This document shows, in pieces, positions 18,431 to 27,232 of a DNA stretch of 64,000 nt. Each line of letters opens with the position of its first letter. The first letter of the stretch is position 1. The notes beneath the pieces are model-generated. The model was not told the DNA's origin, searched no databases, and saw only the letters and a program-made list of their open reading frames with translations. The position numbers were made by a program, and so were the translations under genes. Origin of the DNA: Proteiniphilum sp. UBA1403 (GTDB lineage: Bacteria > Bacteroidota > Bacteroidia > Bacteroidales > Dysgonomonadaceae); NCBI GenBank assembly GCA_002305715.1, contig DBQD01000018.1, positions 23,360 through 87,359 on the forward strand, in the 5' to 3' direction.

Positions 18431-19597
18431 TTATTTCTGAATTTCAACGACCAACGGAAGTTCGAGTTTCGCTTTTGTTTCTTTTACAAAGGAGGTCCAT
18501 TCTTCGAAGTTGTTGAATCCGGCTTTACTCCAACCACCTCCGGTGTAATAGCAGTACTTCTTGCCCGGTTGACAGCTGTTAAGTCCCAAAAAGTGGCCGT
18601 TTGCAACCTTGGTTACTTCGTATCCCTTTGGGTTGATGGCAGCCGTAAAGATTGTTCCGTTCTTTTTATCGGCAGGAGTTTCATAAGCTATGATGCCGCT
18701 ATTATCTCCAAAGGTTGTTTTGCCTGCATTTTCTTCCGGATTCTTTTCGGGCATTACAATACCGGTCGCAACTGTCAACTGTGTAGCGTCAGTCTCAAAT
18801 ATCTGGGATACTTTATTAAAAAGGCTGAAGGCATCGAGTGAGATAATTCTTGTTTCCTTAACTTCATATTCTCCCGCTTTGTAGGGATCGTATGAGAGTT
18901 TGAATGTCAATCGCAGTGGACCGTTATCAAGAATCTCAGCTATGACAAAGTTGTCGCCCAGACAAAGCGTATCGTTATCGACCGGGGCAGTCATACCCAG
19001 ACCGAGCGTTCTCCCTACTTTATAGAAGTCAAGTCCTTCACCATGATCATCGTGGTAGGAAGCTACACCTGCCAAATCGTTTTTATACCATTTATCAATA
19101 ATCAGTTCTTCCGTTTTTTTTGCCCAGTAGTCCATACCGTTGCTGATTTCTCCGGTTGCTTTCAGTGCCGGACCGTAGACACGGAAGGCTGCGCAGTTGT
19201 TCTCCCATGCAAAATCATCCTTTCGCTCCGGTACCAATCGTCCGTACACGAGTGGTTGAAATACCTGGGGTTCACCCACTGAAATCATATATGTATCAGA
19301 AGCTCCTGCTGCCAGTGTAGCAGGAAATATCAACATCTCCACACTGTCAGTACCGTTTGTTACCAACTGGTAGGGAACTTGCTCTCCAGCACTGGTTGTT
19401 ACAACAACTGCTTGATTATCTGCAAGTGAAAGTAGTTGTTTTATATCGTACCACACCACTTCCACTATTTCATTTTCCCTATCGCTCGTTCCAGGGTTGC
19501 TGATTTGCACGGTAATTCCCTTTTTGGACGTACCACAACCAATAAGTATGGCGGTCAATACGATGAAAAACAAACGTTGTGTCTGCATATGCATCAA
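18431..19597 (-). CDS. DUF4861 lipoprotein of the pectin operon, function unknown
   Basis: 388 residues; leader ending at Cys21 (ILIGC), so exported and lipid-anchored. I recognise the DUF4861 family by RLVPERKDDFAWEN (about 120-133) and by the acidic/His cluster YHDDHGEGLDFYKVGRTLG (181-199), with His182, Asp183, Asp184, His185 and Glu187. This cluster looks like an active or metal site, but no activity can be assigned from sequence. The family is often found with pectin and uronate genes. Here it is between kduD (64 bases upstream) and kdgK, in an otherwise cytoplasmic pathway, so it may feed the pathway from outside, for example as a lyase or hydrolase on galacturonate oligomers (inference). 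Confidence 0.85.
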   Translation of the reverse strand: MMHMQTQRLFFIVLTAILIGCGTSKKGITVQISNPGTSDRENEIVEVVWYDIKQLLSLADNQAVVVTTSAGEQVPYQLVTNGTDSVEMLIFPATLAAGASDTYMISVGEPQVFQPLVYGRLVPERKDDFAWENNCAAFRVYGPALKATGEISNGMDYWAKKTEELIIDKWYKNDLAGVASYHDDHGEGLDFYKVGRTLGLGMTAPVDNDTLCLGDNFVIAEILDNGPLRLTFKLSYDPYKAGEYEVKETRIISLDAFSLFNKVSQIFETDATQLTVATGIVMPEKNPEENAGKTTFGDNSGIIAYETPADKKNGTIFTAAINPKGYEVTKVANGHFLGLNSCQPGKKYCYYTGGGWSKAGFNNFEEWTSFVKETKAKLELPLVVEIQK

Positions 19598-19661
19598 ATT
19601 TTAATTTTTTTTAAACTCATCACGTTAAATCGTTGAATACTCGAGACTACACGCATTCAAG

Positions 19662-20453
19662 TTAGGGTTGCTTGCCGATATACGCCAAGATACCACCATC
19701 TACGTACAAGATATGTCCGTTCACGAAGTTTGAAGCTTCGGAAGCCAAGAATACAGCGGGACCGGCGAGGTCTTCGGGTGTACCCCAACGTGCAGCTGGA
19801 GTTTTGGCAATGATAAAGGAATCGAACGGATGGCGCGAACCATCGGGTTGTTTTTCCCGTAATGGAGCCGTTTGCGGAGTGGCGATATATCCCGGTCCCA
19901 AACCATTACACTGGATGTTGTATTCACCATATTCAGAGCAGATGTTTTTGGTGAGCATCTTCAAGCCTCCTTTTGCTGCTGCATAAGCCGACACAGTTTC
20001 GCGACCCAGTTCGCTCATCATGGAACAGATGTTAATGATCTTGCCATGTCCCTTTTTGATCATATGGGGGATGACTGCTTTGGATACAATGAAGGGACCA
20101 TTGAGGTCGATATCGATCACCTGGCGGAATTCAGCTGCTGACATCTCATGCATGGGAATACGCTTGATGATGCCCGCATTGTTTACCAGAATATCGATAA
20201 CCCCTACTTCCTCTGTAATATGTGCAACAAGTTTATTGACAGCTTCCTCGTTGGTTACGTCGCAAACATAGCCGTGGGCATTGATACCCAATTCTTTGTA
20301 AGCAGCAATGCCTTTATCTACCAATGTCTGGTTGATGTCGTTGAATACGATGGTTGCTCCTGCTTCAGCATAAGCAGTGGCTATGGCAAAACCTATGCCG
20401 TAGGATGCACCCGTAACGAGTGCTATTTTCCCTTCTAATGAAAAATTAATCAT
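19662..20453 (-). CDS. kduD: 2-dehydro-3-deoxy-D-gluconate 5-dehydrogenase (SDR)
   Basis: 263 residues, classical short-chain dehydrogenase. The nucleotide site is TGASYGIG (14-21), NNAG at 91-94, and the catalytic triad Ser144, Tyr157, Lys161 (YAAAKGG). It reduces 3-deoxy-D-glycero-2,5-hexodiulosonate (DKII) to KDG with NADH. It follows kduI by 12 bases. Family members are close to gluconate 5-dehydrogenases, but the kduI neighbour decides the name. Confidence 0.93.
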   Translation of the reverse strand: MINFSLEGKIALVTGASYGIGFAIATAYAEAGATIVFNDINQTLVDKGIAAYKELGINAHGYVCDVTNEEAVNKLVAHITEEVGVIDILVNNAGIIKRIPMHEMSAAEFRQVIDIDLNGPFIVSKAVIPHMIKKGHGKIINICSMMSELGRETVSAYAAAKGGLKMLTKNICSEYGEYNIQCNGLGPGYIATPQTAPLREKQPDGSRHPFDSFIIAKTPAARWGTPEDLAGPAVFLASEASNFVNGHILYVDGGILAYIGKQP

Positions 20454-20465
20454 TTGATGTTGTTT

Positions 20466-21308
20466 TTATTGAAGTTCCACAATTTTTGAAAAGTCCTGAT
20501 CCCCATAGTCGAGGTTTTCGCCGGCCATACCCCATATAAAGGTGTAGTTGCTGGTTGCGGCGGCAGAATGGATAGACCATTCGGGAGAGAGTACAGCCTG
20601 ATCGCCCTTCATCCAAATATGGCGCGTTTCATCTACTTCTCCCATGAAATGGCATACAGCCTGATCTTCCGGTACTTCAAAATAGAAATAAGCTTCCATA
20701 CGGCGGGTGTGAACATGTGCCGGCATGGTGTTCCATACGCTACCCGGGGCCAGTTCGGTCATACCCATTTGTAGTTGGCAAGTAGGCAACACTTGGTTTA
20801 CGATCATCTTGTTGATGTTCCGGTGGTTCGATGTTTCCAGTGAACCCATTTCGGCCACAACCGCATCGGCTTTAGTCACTTTCTTATCCGGGTAATTGCG
20901 ATGAGCTGTAGCTGAGTTGAAATAGAATTTAGCCGGTTGACTGGCATCATCACTTTCAAAGTAAACCTCTCTGTCACCTGAACCCAGGTAGAGAGCCTCT
21001 TTGTAATTAATTTCAAAGACAGTGTCACCCACTTTTACTTTACCTTTGCCGCCCACATTGAAAATACCCAATTCGCGGCTACGCAAGAATACAGGTTGTT
21101 TCAGTGGATCAATCGCTTCCAGTTGTAACGATTCGTTTACAGGCATGGCTCCACCCACAATCATGCGGTCGTACATGGAGTAAACCATGTTTACTTCATC
21201 TGCGGCAAATAGTTTTTCAATCAGAAAGTCTCTGCGCAAACGCTGTGTGTCATAAGACTTTGCATCTTCTGGATGCGCTGCATAGCGAAGTTCGTAATTT
21301 GTCTTCAT
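20466..21308 (-). CDS. kduI: 5-keto-4-deoxyuronate isomerase
   Basis: 280 residues, cupin fold of the usual KduI length. Metal ligands are His198 and His200 (AHVHTRRMEAYFYF), Glu205 and His247 (SIHSAA), with almost the spacing known for the E. coli enzyme. It isomerises 4-deoxy-L-threo-5-hexosulose uronate, which forms from the unsaturated galacturonate released by pectate lyases and GH105, to DKII. First gene of the kdu operon, with promoter and operator 67-109 bases upstream. Confidence 0.95.
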   Translation of the reverse strand: MKTNYELRYAAHPEDAKSYDTQRLRRDFLIEKLFAADEVNMVYSMYDRMIVGGAMPVNESLQLEAIDPLKQPVFLRSRELGIFNVGGKGKVKVGDTVFEINYKEALYLGSGDREVYFESDDASQPAKFYFNSATAHRNYPDKKVTKADAVVAEMGSLETSNHRNINKMIVNQVLPTCQLQMGMTELAPGSVWNTMPAHVHTRRMEAYFYFEVPEDQAVCHFMGEVDETRHIWMKGDQAVLSPEWSIHSAAATSNYTFIWGMAGENLDYGDQDFSKIVELQ

Positions 21309-21374
21309 TTTAATTTAGTATTTTATAGTCGTGTTCCTGAAAAGGAAATAATTGCTAATTTATGTTGTTTTATA

Positions 21375-21417
21375 TGTGCTCGAGCACAAATTTACTAATT
21401 ATTCCCTTCTAGTCAAA
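21375..21417 (-). promoter_or_regulatory. kdu operon promoter with overlapping LacI-type operator
   Basis: On the minus strand: TTTG (21414-21417), 19 bases, then TAAATTTG (21387-21394), a perfect Bacteroidetes promoter. A perfect 14-bp palindrome TGTGCTCGAGCACA (21375-21388) begins inside the -7 box and covers the likely transcription start. A bound repressor would block RNA polymerase. The neighbouring lacI gene has the same arrangement, which identifies its product as the probable ligand of this site. Confidence 0.85.
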
Positions 21418-21646
21418 GAAAACCTCACTCTTTTCGCATGATCCTTTTTTTTATCATATAAATCAGGTAGAGGAACTTGTCGAAACGCTCCAAATTTTAA
21501 CTATTGCAAGTTGGATTCTGGATAAAAATAGGCTAGAATGCTCACTTTCTGGCGCATTATTTGCAATGGATTACATCGTGTTTCTCCGTCAATAAGCTCG
21601 TCTACTCGTTCTTCAGGTTGCTGTTTTTCGAAGTAAAACGAATGAA

Positions 21647-22717
21647 TCAAAACATGATGTTGCCGAAATGTTTGTAAAAGGCTACATTTTCGCGCGTAAT
21701 AATGTCAAGTTGCACATAGTTTTCCTTTGTCACCGGCTCTTTTATGATCAGATGCTCTAGTAATGTCTTCATGGCGCAAAAACCCTGATATTCGGGTTCT
21801 TGACCAATCAGGTAGTCGATCTGTCCTTTTTTAAGTGCTTCCACATTGGCGGCAGTTAAGTCCATGCAGACCATTTTGACGCCCTTAATATGATTCGCTT
21901 CAATATAATCTGCAATATAATTACCCCGTGAATTTAGTACGACAATGGCCGGCACCTCTTTATGAGTCTTAAACAACCGAGACAGATACATCTCATTGTC
22001 TTCGGGAGAAGTAACGGAGAATGGTATTGTCAATATCAAGTTTAAAAACCCGTTTTGTTCAAGAAAATCCGTAAAGCCTTTTTTACGAAGAATAGTTGTG
22101 TTGGCACTTTTATCACCGGTTCTCACTGCCTGGAAGATTGCAATATTGGTGTGAGATGGAATTATAGAAGTGATTAATTTTGCCATCATGTAGCCGCAGA
22201 CATAATGGTCGGCCGAGAAAAATGCAAGAGGAGAAGTTGAATCAATTGTTGAATCCACAAAGACATAAGGTATCTCTTTTTCATCCATCCTCTTGCAGAG
22301 ATGAATTGTTTCCTCGGGGAAGGTTGGACCAATAATTAAGGCATCCATGTCGAATTCGGCAATCTTTTCAAATGTCTGACGACAGGAGTATATATCATAT
22401 TGATTGTATGTAAATACCTGCAAATCGATTTTTACATTTTCATATTCCTGCATTGCGTGCCGGATTCCATTGTGAATGCTTTCCCAATATGCACCAATTG
22501 ATATTTCGGGTGTGGTTACAATAATCTTGTAACGTCGTTTTAAAGAAATGGCTGAAATATGGATATTGGGCTTGTAATCAACTTTTTCCAATACCTTCTT
22601 AACGGCTAAGCGGGCCTTTTCTGATACATTCCCGCGATTGTGTAATACCCTGTCGACGGTGCCTTTTGAAACACCAGCCATTTTTGCAATATCTATTATT
22701 CGGACTCTCTGCTTCAT
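21647..22717 (-). CDS. LacI-family transcriptional regulator of uronate genes
   Basis: 356 residues. Residues 4-50 are the LacI helix-turn-helix with IIDIAKMAGVSKGTVDRVL and the hinge region (KKVLEKVDYKPN). The rest is a periplasmic-binding-protein type sensor domain (FDMDALIIGPTFPEETIH, VYVFVDSTI-like strands). It lies just upstream of kduI in the same direction, 338 bases apart. An operator-like palindrome is at its own promoter, at the kdu promoter and in the uxaC leader, so it probably represses its own gene and both uronate operons. The inducer is expected to be a pathway intermediate such as KDG or a uronate (inference). Confidence 0.9.
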   Translation of the reverse strand: MKQRVRIIDIAKMAGVSKGTVDRVLHNRGNVSEKARLAVKKVLEKVDYKPNIHISAISLKRRYKIIVTTPEISIGAYWESIHNGIRHAMQEYENVKIDLQVFTYNQYDIYSCRQTFEKIAEFDMDALIIGPTFPEETIHLCKRMDEKEIPYVFVDSTIDSTSPLAFFSADHYVCGYMMAKLITSIIPSHTNIAIFQAVRTGDKSANTTILRKKGFTDFLEQNGFLNLILTIPFSVTSPEDNEMYLSRLFKTHKEVPAIVVLNSRGNYIADYIEANHIKGVKMVCMDLTAANVEALKKGQIDYLIGQEPEYQGFCAMKTLLEHLIIKEPVTKENYVQLDIITRENVAFYKHFGNIMF

Positions 22718-22771
22718 GAGTGATTCATCAATATATGTATTCCTCGTACAAAGGTTTATTTATTACAACTC

Positions 22772-22814
22772 TGTGCTCGTACACAAAGTTACAATTATAT
22801 TTTATATAGACAAA
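22772..22814 (-). promoter_or_regulatory. lacI promoter with overlapping operator (autoregulation)
   Basis: On the minus strand: TTTG (22811-22814), 19 bases, TAACTTTG (22784-22791). The site TGTGTACGAGCACA (22772-22785) overlaps the last two bases of the -7 box exactly as at the kdu promoter. It differs from the perfect palindrome at two adjacent positions in one half. It sits 55 bases before the lacI start. Confidence 0.82.
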
Positions 22815-22946
22815 AAAAATAGTAAAAGGATTTGCAATTGAACCAAAGTAAGTTTACTATTGTAGCATATAGAGTAAATACCTGGAGAGTGATACTGAAT
22901 AGTTTCAAAATGACTGTAGTGCCCAGTATGTAAGTCGGTTAAATCG

Positions 22947-22978
22947 AGGGGAACCAGCTGATATATCCTGGTTCCCCT
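22947..22978 (-). terminator. Terminator-like hairpin after the Gfo/Idh/MocA gene
   Basis: Perfect 11-bp stem AGGGGAACCAG with a 10-base loop, 75 bases after the stop of the oxidoreductase gene and before the lacI promoter. The T-run on the minus strand is poor (CGATTTAACC), so it may be an imperfect terminator. Together with the promoter above it accounts for the 335-bp gap here. Confidence 0.55.
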
Positions 22979-23052
22979 ATCGATATTACGTGGAAAGTTA
23001 AAGGGGTTGGCTAGAAATGATGCTCCATGTACATTGCCAAATTAGACATAGA

Positions 23053-24222
23053 TCAGGAGAGTACCCATTTCACCCATTTCGGACTGTCGCTGTAGCCGGA
23101 CTTGACAACGGTCTCAATAAACTGCATGCCTCTCACTCCGTCGTTCACATTGGGGAAGTCGAGCATTTCTTCTGTGGGGGTTTCACCATTTTGTAGAGCC
23201 TTGACGGTGAGGGCAAAGTTGCGGTAAATATTGGCAAATGCTTCAATAAATCCTTCGGGATGTCCAGCAGGTGTACGTGTATTCCATTTTGCCAAACCAC
23301 CCAGATAGGTGTTGTTGCCAATGCGAATAATCTCTTCCGGCTTGTTGCCCCATGTAACCCTCAGCTCGTTTGGATTTTCCTGTATCCATTGGAAACCTCC
23401 TTTTTCGCCATACACACGTATATTTACCTTGTTGGCTTCGCCGCTGGCTATCTGAGTGGCAGAAAGTAGAGCCTTGGCACCCTGCTCCAGTCGCAAGAAA
23501 GCAGTACCATCGTCGTCGATCATTCTACCGGGTACAAATGTGTTAAGTTCAGCACAGAGCTCCTCCACTTTCAATCCGGTCACATATTCACACAAGTGCC
23601 AGGCATGCGTACCAATGTCGCCCATGCAACCAGCTTTACCCGACAACTGCGGGTCGGTGCGCCATCCTGCATTGTTACCTTCTTGCAGTTCGATGCGTTC
23701 AGACAGCCATCCCTGCGGATATTCAACGTACACACGTCTTATTTTACCAAGTTCACCGGCAGCAATGCGCGCCTTCATCTCCTTTACTGCGGGGTATCCC
23801 GTGTAGACATGTGTCAGCGCCAGTACCAGTCCGGTCTCTTCAACCTTCTTCTGTAGCTGCAATGCCTCCTCCAGCGAGAAGGTCATCGGCTTGTCCAGTA
23901 CCACGTGCATGCCCCGCTCCAAGGCCATCATAGCCGGTTCGAAGTGCTGTTTATTGGGAGTAACAATGCACACAACATTCATTCTTTCCTCTTCGGGTAG
24001 TTCCATCTCACGCTCAAACATCTCCTGATAGGAGGCATAGATGCGATCATCGGGTAGGGAGTAGGCACGTCCCGATTGAAGAGATCGCTCCGGATTGGAG
24101 CTGAAGCAACCGCAAACCAGTTCAATCATGTTTTCCATCAATGATGCACGCAAGTGAATGACGCCGATAAATCCATTCAGGCCACCGCCTACCATACCCA
24201 TTCGTAATCTTCTGTGTTTCAT
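23053..24222 (-). CDS. Gfo/Idh/MocA-family NAD(P)-dependent oxidoreductase
   Basis: 389 residues, cytoplasmic (no leader). Rossmann domain with MGMVGGGLNGFIG near the N-terminus, the family lysine in VVLDKPMTF, where DKP replaces the common EKP, and the substrate-domain motif GDIGTHAWHL. Such enzymes oxidise or reduce sugar hydroxyls, often at C3. It follows a sugar-isomerase-like gene by 46 bases and the two probably act on one substrate. Comparable pairs occur in Bacteroides 3-keto-glycoside loci. The substrate is not known; the location between pectin enzymes and kdu genes suggests a sugar from pectin. Confidence 0.88.
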   Translation of the reverse strand: MKHRRLRMGMVGGGLNGFIGVIHLRASLMENMIELVCGCFSSNPERSLQSGRAYSLPDDRIYASYQEMFEREMELPEEERMNVVCIVTPNKQHFEPAMMALERGMHVVLDKPMTFSLEEALQLQKKVEETGLVLALTHVYTGYPAVKEMKARIAAGELGKIRRVYVEYPQGWLSERIELQEGNNAGWRTDPQLSGKAGCMGDIGTHAWHLCEYVTGLKVEELCAELNTFVPGRMIDDDGTAFLRLEQGAKALLSATQIASGEANKVNIRVYGEKGGFQWIQENPNELRVTWGNKPEEIIRIGNNTYLGGLAKWNTRTPAGHPEGFIEAFANIYRNFALTVKALQNGETPTEEMLDFPNVNDGVRGMQFIETVVKSGYSDSPKWVKWVLS

Positions 24223-24268
24223 ATGATTTAAATATATTTATATCCTTCGTTTTTACTTGTGGAGCAAT

Positions 24269-25261
24269 TTATTCTTTCGCAAAGAATGCATCAAAAGCAT
24301 GTGCAGATGTCTTGAAGTCGATTCTTTTGGTGAATGCACAGGACTCACGGGCACCCTGTTCGCGATCCATCGCACTGTCTTCCCATTCAATGGAGAGCGG
24401 TCCCTGGTAGTTGATTGTGTTCAGTGCACGGATGATTTCCTCGAAATTGATTTTACCCCTGCCCACACTTCGGAAGTTCCAGTAGCGACGTGGATCACCA
24501 AAGGCTACATGTCCGCCAAATACACCCACCTGTTTGGGTGTGTCACTCCAATAGACATCTTTCATGTGAACGTGAAAAATGCGATCGGGAAACGTGTAGA
24601 TGAAATCCACATAATCCACTCCCTGATAACCCAAATGACTGGGATCGTAGTTAAATCCGAATGCTGGATGACGGTTCACAGCCTCCAGTGCGCGACGGGC
24701 CGAATAGGTGTCAAATGCAATTTCTGTGGGGTGTACTTCCAGTGCAAAGCGGACACCTAGTTTTTCAAACTCATCCAATATGGGGGTAAAGCGACGGGCA
24801 AATTCTGCATAACCGGCCTCAATCATCTGCTCCGTTACAGGAGGGAAGGCGTACAGATAATGCCAAATGGGACTGCCAGTGAAACCGACTACCGTGTTTA
24901 CGCCCAATTCCTTTGCTGCCCTGGCAGTGCGAATCAATTCTTCAGCCGCACGGTGTCGCACCCCCTCTGGGTCTCCGTCGCCCCAAATATAGTCGGGCAG
25001 GATACCCTTGTGCCGCTCATCAATCCGGTCGCACACAGCCTGTCCCACCAAGTGGGTGGAGATGGTCTTCAATTGTAACCCATATTTTGATAGTAGATTT
25101 TTGATACCCTGATAGTAAGCGGGGTCGGTATTGCGCACATCCAGATGGTTGGGCAATCCTATCTCGATGCCTTCATACCCAAATTCTTTTGCTTTTATGC
25201 AAACATCTTCTAGTGTTAAATCTCCCCACTGCAGGGAGTATAAGGTGACTAGTCTTGCCAT
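24269..25261 (-). CDS. Sugar phosphate isomerase/epimerase family TIM barrel (AP endonuclease 2-like)
   Basis: 330 residues, no leader. Metal-ligand positions typical of the xylose-isomerase-like barrel are seen: Glu175 in FALEVHPTE, Asp206 and His209 in NYDPSHLG, His232 in FHVHMKD and Glu in SIEWEDSAM near the end. Members isomerise or epimerise keto-sugars or cleave 3-keto-sugar derivatives. It is first of a two-gene unit with the Gfo/Idh/MocA gene. The exact reaction is unknown. No promoter matching the consensus could be placed with confidence upstream. Confidence 0.85.
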   Translation of the reverse strand: MARLVTLYSLQWGDLTLEDVCIKAKEFGYEGIEIGLPNHLDVRNTDPAYYQGIKNLLSKYGLQLKTISTHLVGQAVCDRIDERHKGILPDYIWGDGDPEGVRHRAAEELIRTARAAKELGVNTVVGFTGSPIWHYLYAFPPVTEQMIEAGYAEFARRFTPILDEFEKLGVRFALEVHPTEIAFDTYSARRALEAVNRHPAFGFNYDPSHLGYQGVDYVDFIYTFPDRIFHVHMKDVYWSDTPKQVGVFGGHVAFGDPRRYWNFRSVGRGKINFEEIIRALNTINYQGPLSIEWEDSAMDREQGARESCAFTKRIDFKTSAHAFDAFFAKE

Positions 25262-25538
25262 GATACGATATTTTATTTATTACCTGTTGGTTAATCCATT
25301 TTGAGCCACTCCTGTGAAACAGAACCATTGTGGTTGTTGTGTATAGGGGTGGAGTATTGAAAAAGCATTCAATTGCTGTATGTTTGTTAGCAAACGCCTC
25401 TATTAGCAACATATTGGGCACATTTCACAAATTTAAATATTTTTCTGATATAGCAGCCGTTTAACGGTACAATTTTTTGCTTTCTGCATCTGCGCATGTT
25501 CCCTTCTCCTTGGGTTGGCAGACCATGTTTACTGTCAC

Positions 25539-25558
25539 TGGAGCAGGAGGGATTCGAA
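25539..25558 (-). other. tRNA 3'-end-like fragment
   Basis: On the minus strand these 20 bases read as a T-loop (TTCGAAT), a T-stem half (CCCTC) and an acceptor strand ending in CTGCTCCA. The 5' T-stem half does not pair and no other tRNA part is next to it. It could be a tRNA remnant or an attachment-site scar of an integrated element, or chance. It lies in the 431-bp gap (25262-25692), in which no gene was seen. Confidence 0.35.
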
Positions 25559-25640
25559 CACAATGTTTTTTGTCGTAGTTTTGTTGGGACATACTCCCTA
25601 CCTTCATGTATGTTTGTCTTATTTTTTATAAGCGATATAC

Positions 25641-25684
25641 AGAGGGGTAACAGAGGGGTAACGGAGGGGTAACGGAGGGATACC
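25641..25684. repeat. Four tandem 11-bp repeats
   Basis: The unit AGAGGGGTAAC occurs twice, then GGAGGGGTAAC, then GGAGGGATACC, head to tail without gaps. The array begins 8 bases beyond the stop codon of the PL1 gene, in its 3' untranslated region. It forms no hairpin, so it is not a terminator. Replication slippage is a likely origin. Confidence 0.9.
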
Positions 25685-25692
25685 GAACCATT

Positions 25693-27207
25693 CTATTCGT
25701 ATGTCTTTGCGATATCGTGCAGATACACCTCAATATTGTCGTAGGCTGTACTCAGGTGTCGACCGAAAGCGTCGGCAACAGCCGGATTAAGTCCGTTGTT
25801 CTTTTCCCAATGGTCTGGCATTCCATCTCCATCACTGTCAACGGGAGGTGTATCGGTTTTAAGTGAAGGCCATGCACTCCAGTCACTCCCGGCAGAGGCT
25901 GGCTTCAAGTCCTCCTGGCTATCAATAATCCCAGGCTTTGGATAGGGAGAGACGTTCAGGAGACTCAATCCTTTGTAGAGAGGTGCGTCATATTTGATCT
26001 CTTCCACCAGTCGTTTGTCGACTTCATCGCGATAAAGACTACTTCCGGCCTTTTTCAGTACTATCTCATAAGCCTCAGTTGCGGTATACGTATGGGCTTC
26101 TGCTTTGTCGAACTCCTTGTCAGCTAGCAGGTCGTTCAGGCTCACATGGGGGGCATGTTCCGAAAAAGTGTTGTGCATATGAATACCCAAGCTGTTGTTC
26201 GCTGTGACATTGCTGTTACCTTCCAAATAGTTTCCGTGTAGATACATCCTTCCATACACCCCTTTAGGTTGATTGTTTTTTCCATCGTCGGCATATGGTT
26301 GGATAAGACGATTTCGGTTGCTTGAGGCGGGACCTGGTTTATAGTAGTTGTTTACAATGTTGTAGCTTCCCCCTTCGGCACCGTAGACGTTGTTGGCACC
26401 CCAATTATAGATTAGGTTATTTCGGAAGTCCACCCGTTCCCGATCGGGTTGGTTGGAATATCGGCTTCCGCAAAAACGTGGATTGCGACTGTCGTGATGA
26501 ACAAGTAGGTTGTAAAGAAAGGATGCATTTTTTCCTCCCCAGATTCCACCATAACCGTGTGCTCCCTTGTTGTGGAGAGAGAGACGAAGACTCTCGGAGA
26601 GAATAGACCATTGAAGGGTGAAATTCTCATTGTCGTAGAAGGAGGCGCACTCGTCGGTGGACCAGCTGATGGAGCAATGGTCGATGATGATATTCTTTCT
26701 ATTGCGGGACCAGAGTGCATCGTTTTCACCGCTCACTTTTTGATCGCCCATGCGAAAACGCAGATAGCGAATCACCACATTGTCGGCTTTGATCTCCACT
26801 CCATAGTCGGCTAGGGTAATTCCCCTTCCTGGAGCCGATTCTCCCGCTAGGGTGATGTCTCCATGGTTGATATTGAGGTTGCTGTTTAACCTGATTGTGC
26901 CACTCACCTCAAAGAGGATGATTCGGGCACCCGGTTGATTCACCGCATAGCGAAGTGAACCGGGCAAGCTGTTGTCGTTGAGTGTGGTTACCTTTATCAC
27001 TTTGCCACCTCTTCCGCCCGTGGCATACATGCCTCCACCGTATGCACCTGGAAAGGCATATGCTTTCTCTGATACCGGATTGGGATAGATATGTTCTCCC
27101 GTTTCATTCGGTTTCTCGGGTTCCGGCATTATTTCTTCCTCATGGCATGCAACGAGGCTAGCCAAGAAGAAGAGGACAATGAGAGGGGTAATTTTTACAC
27201 GACGCAT
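25693..27207 (-). CDS. PL1 pectate lyase lipoprotein
   Basis: 504 residues; leader ending at Cys21 (SLVAC). The parallel beta-helix of family PL1 starts with KAYAFPGAYGGGMYATGGRGG and carries IIIDHCSISWSTDEC and NPRFCGSRYSNQPDRERVDF; the Asp/Arg-rich stretches fit the Ca2+ and substrate sites. The C-terminal part has a calcium-binding DSDGDGMPDHWEKNNGL loop. It cleaves polygalacturonate by beta-elimination to unsaturated products, which feed GH105 and KduI. It is closely related to the N-terminal half of the next upstream gene, from which it is separated by 25 bases, suggesting duplication. Confidence 0.92.
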   Translation of the reverse strand: MRRVKITPLIVLFFLASLVACHEEEIMPEPEKPNETGEHIYPNPVSEKAYAFPGAYGGGMYATGGRGGKVIKVTTLNDNSLPGSLRYAVNQPGARIILFEVSGTIRLNSNLNINHGDITLAGESAPGRGITLADYGVEIKADNVVIRYLRFRMGDQKVSGENDALWSRNRKNIIIDHCSISWSTDECASFYDNENFTLQWSILSESLRLSLHNKGAHGYGGIWGGKNASFLYNLLVHHDSRNPRFCGSRYSNQPDRERVDFRNNLIYNWGANNVYGAEGGSYNIVNNYYKPGPASSNRNRLIQPYADDGKNNQPKGVYGRMYLHGNYLEGNSNVTANNSLGIHMHNTFSEHAPHVSLNDLLADKEFDKAEAHTYTATEAYEIVLKKAGSSLYRDEVDKRLVEEIKYDAPLYKGLSLLNVSPYPKPGIIDSQEDLKPASAGSDWSAWPSLKTDTPPVDSDGDGMPDHWEKNNGLNPAVADAFGRHLSTAYDNIEVYLHDIAKTYE

Positions 27208-27232
27208 GAATAGGGAATATATTTTCTTCCGA

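Noticed and set aside
19630..19650. ACTCGAGACT near the end of the kduD region as a fourth LacI operator
   Set aside because: Only the central six bases match; the outer TGTG/CACA parts are missing.
25641..25684. Possible CRISPR array
   Set aside because: The 11-bp units are directly adjacent with no spacers, and no cas gene is nearby.
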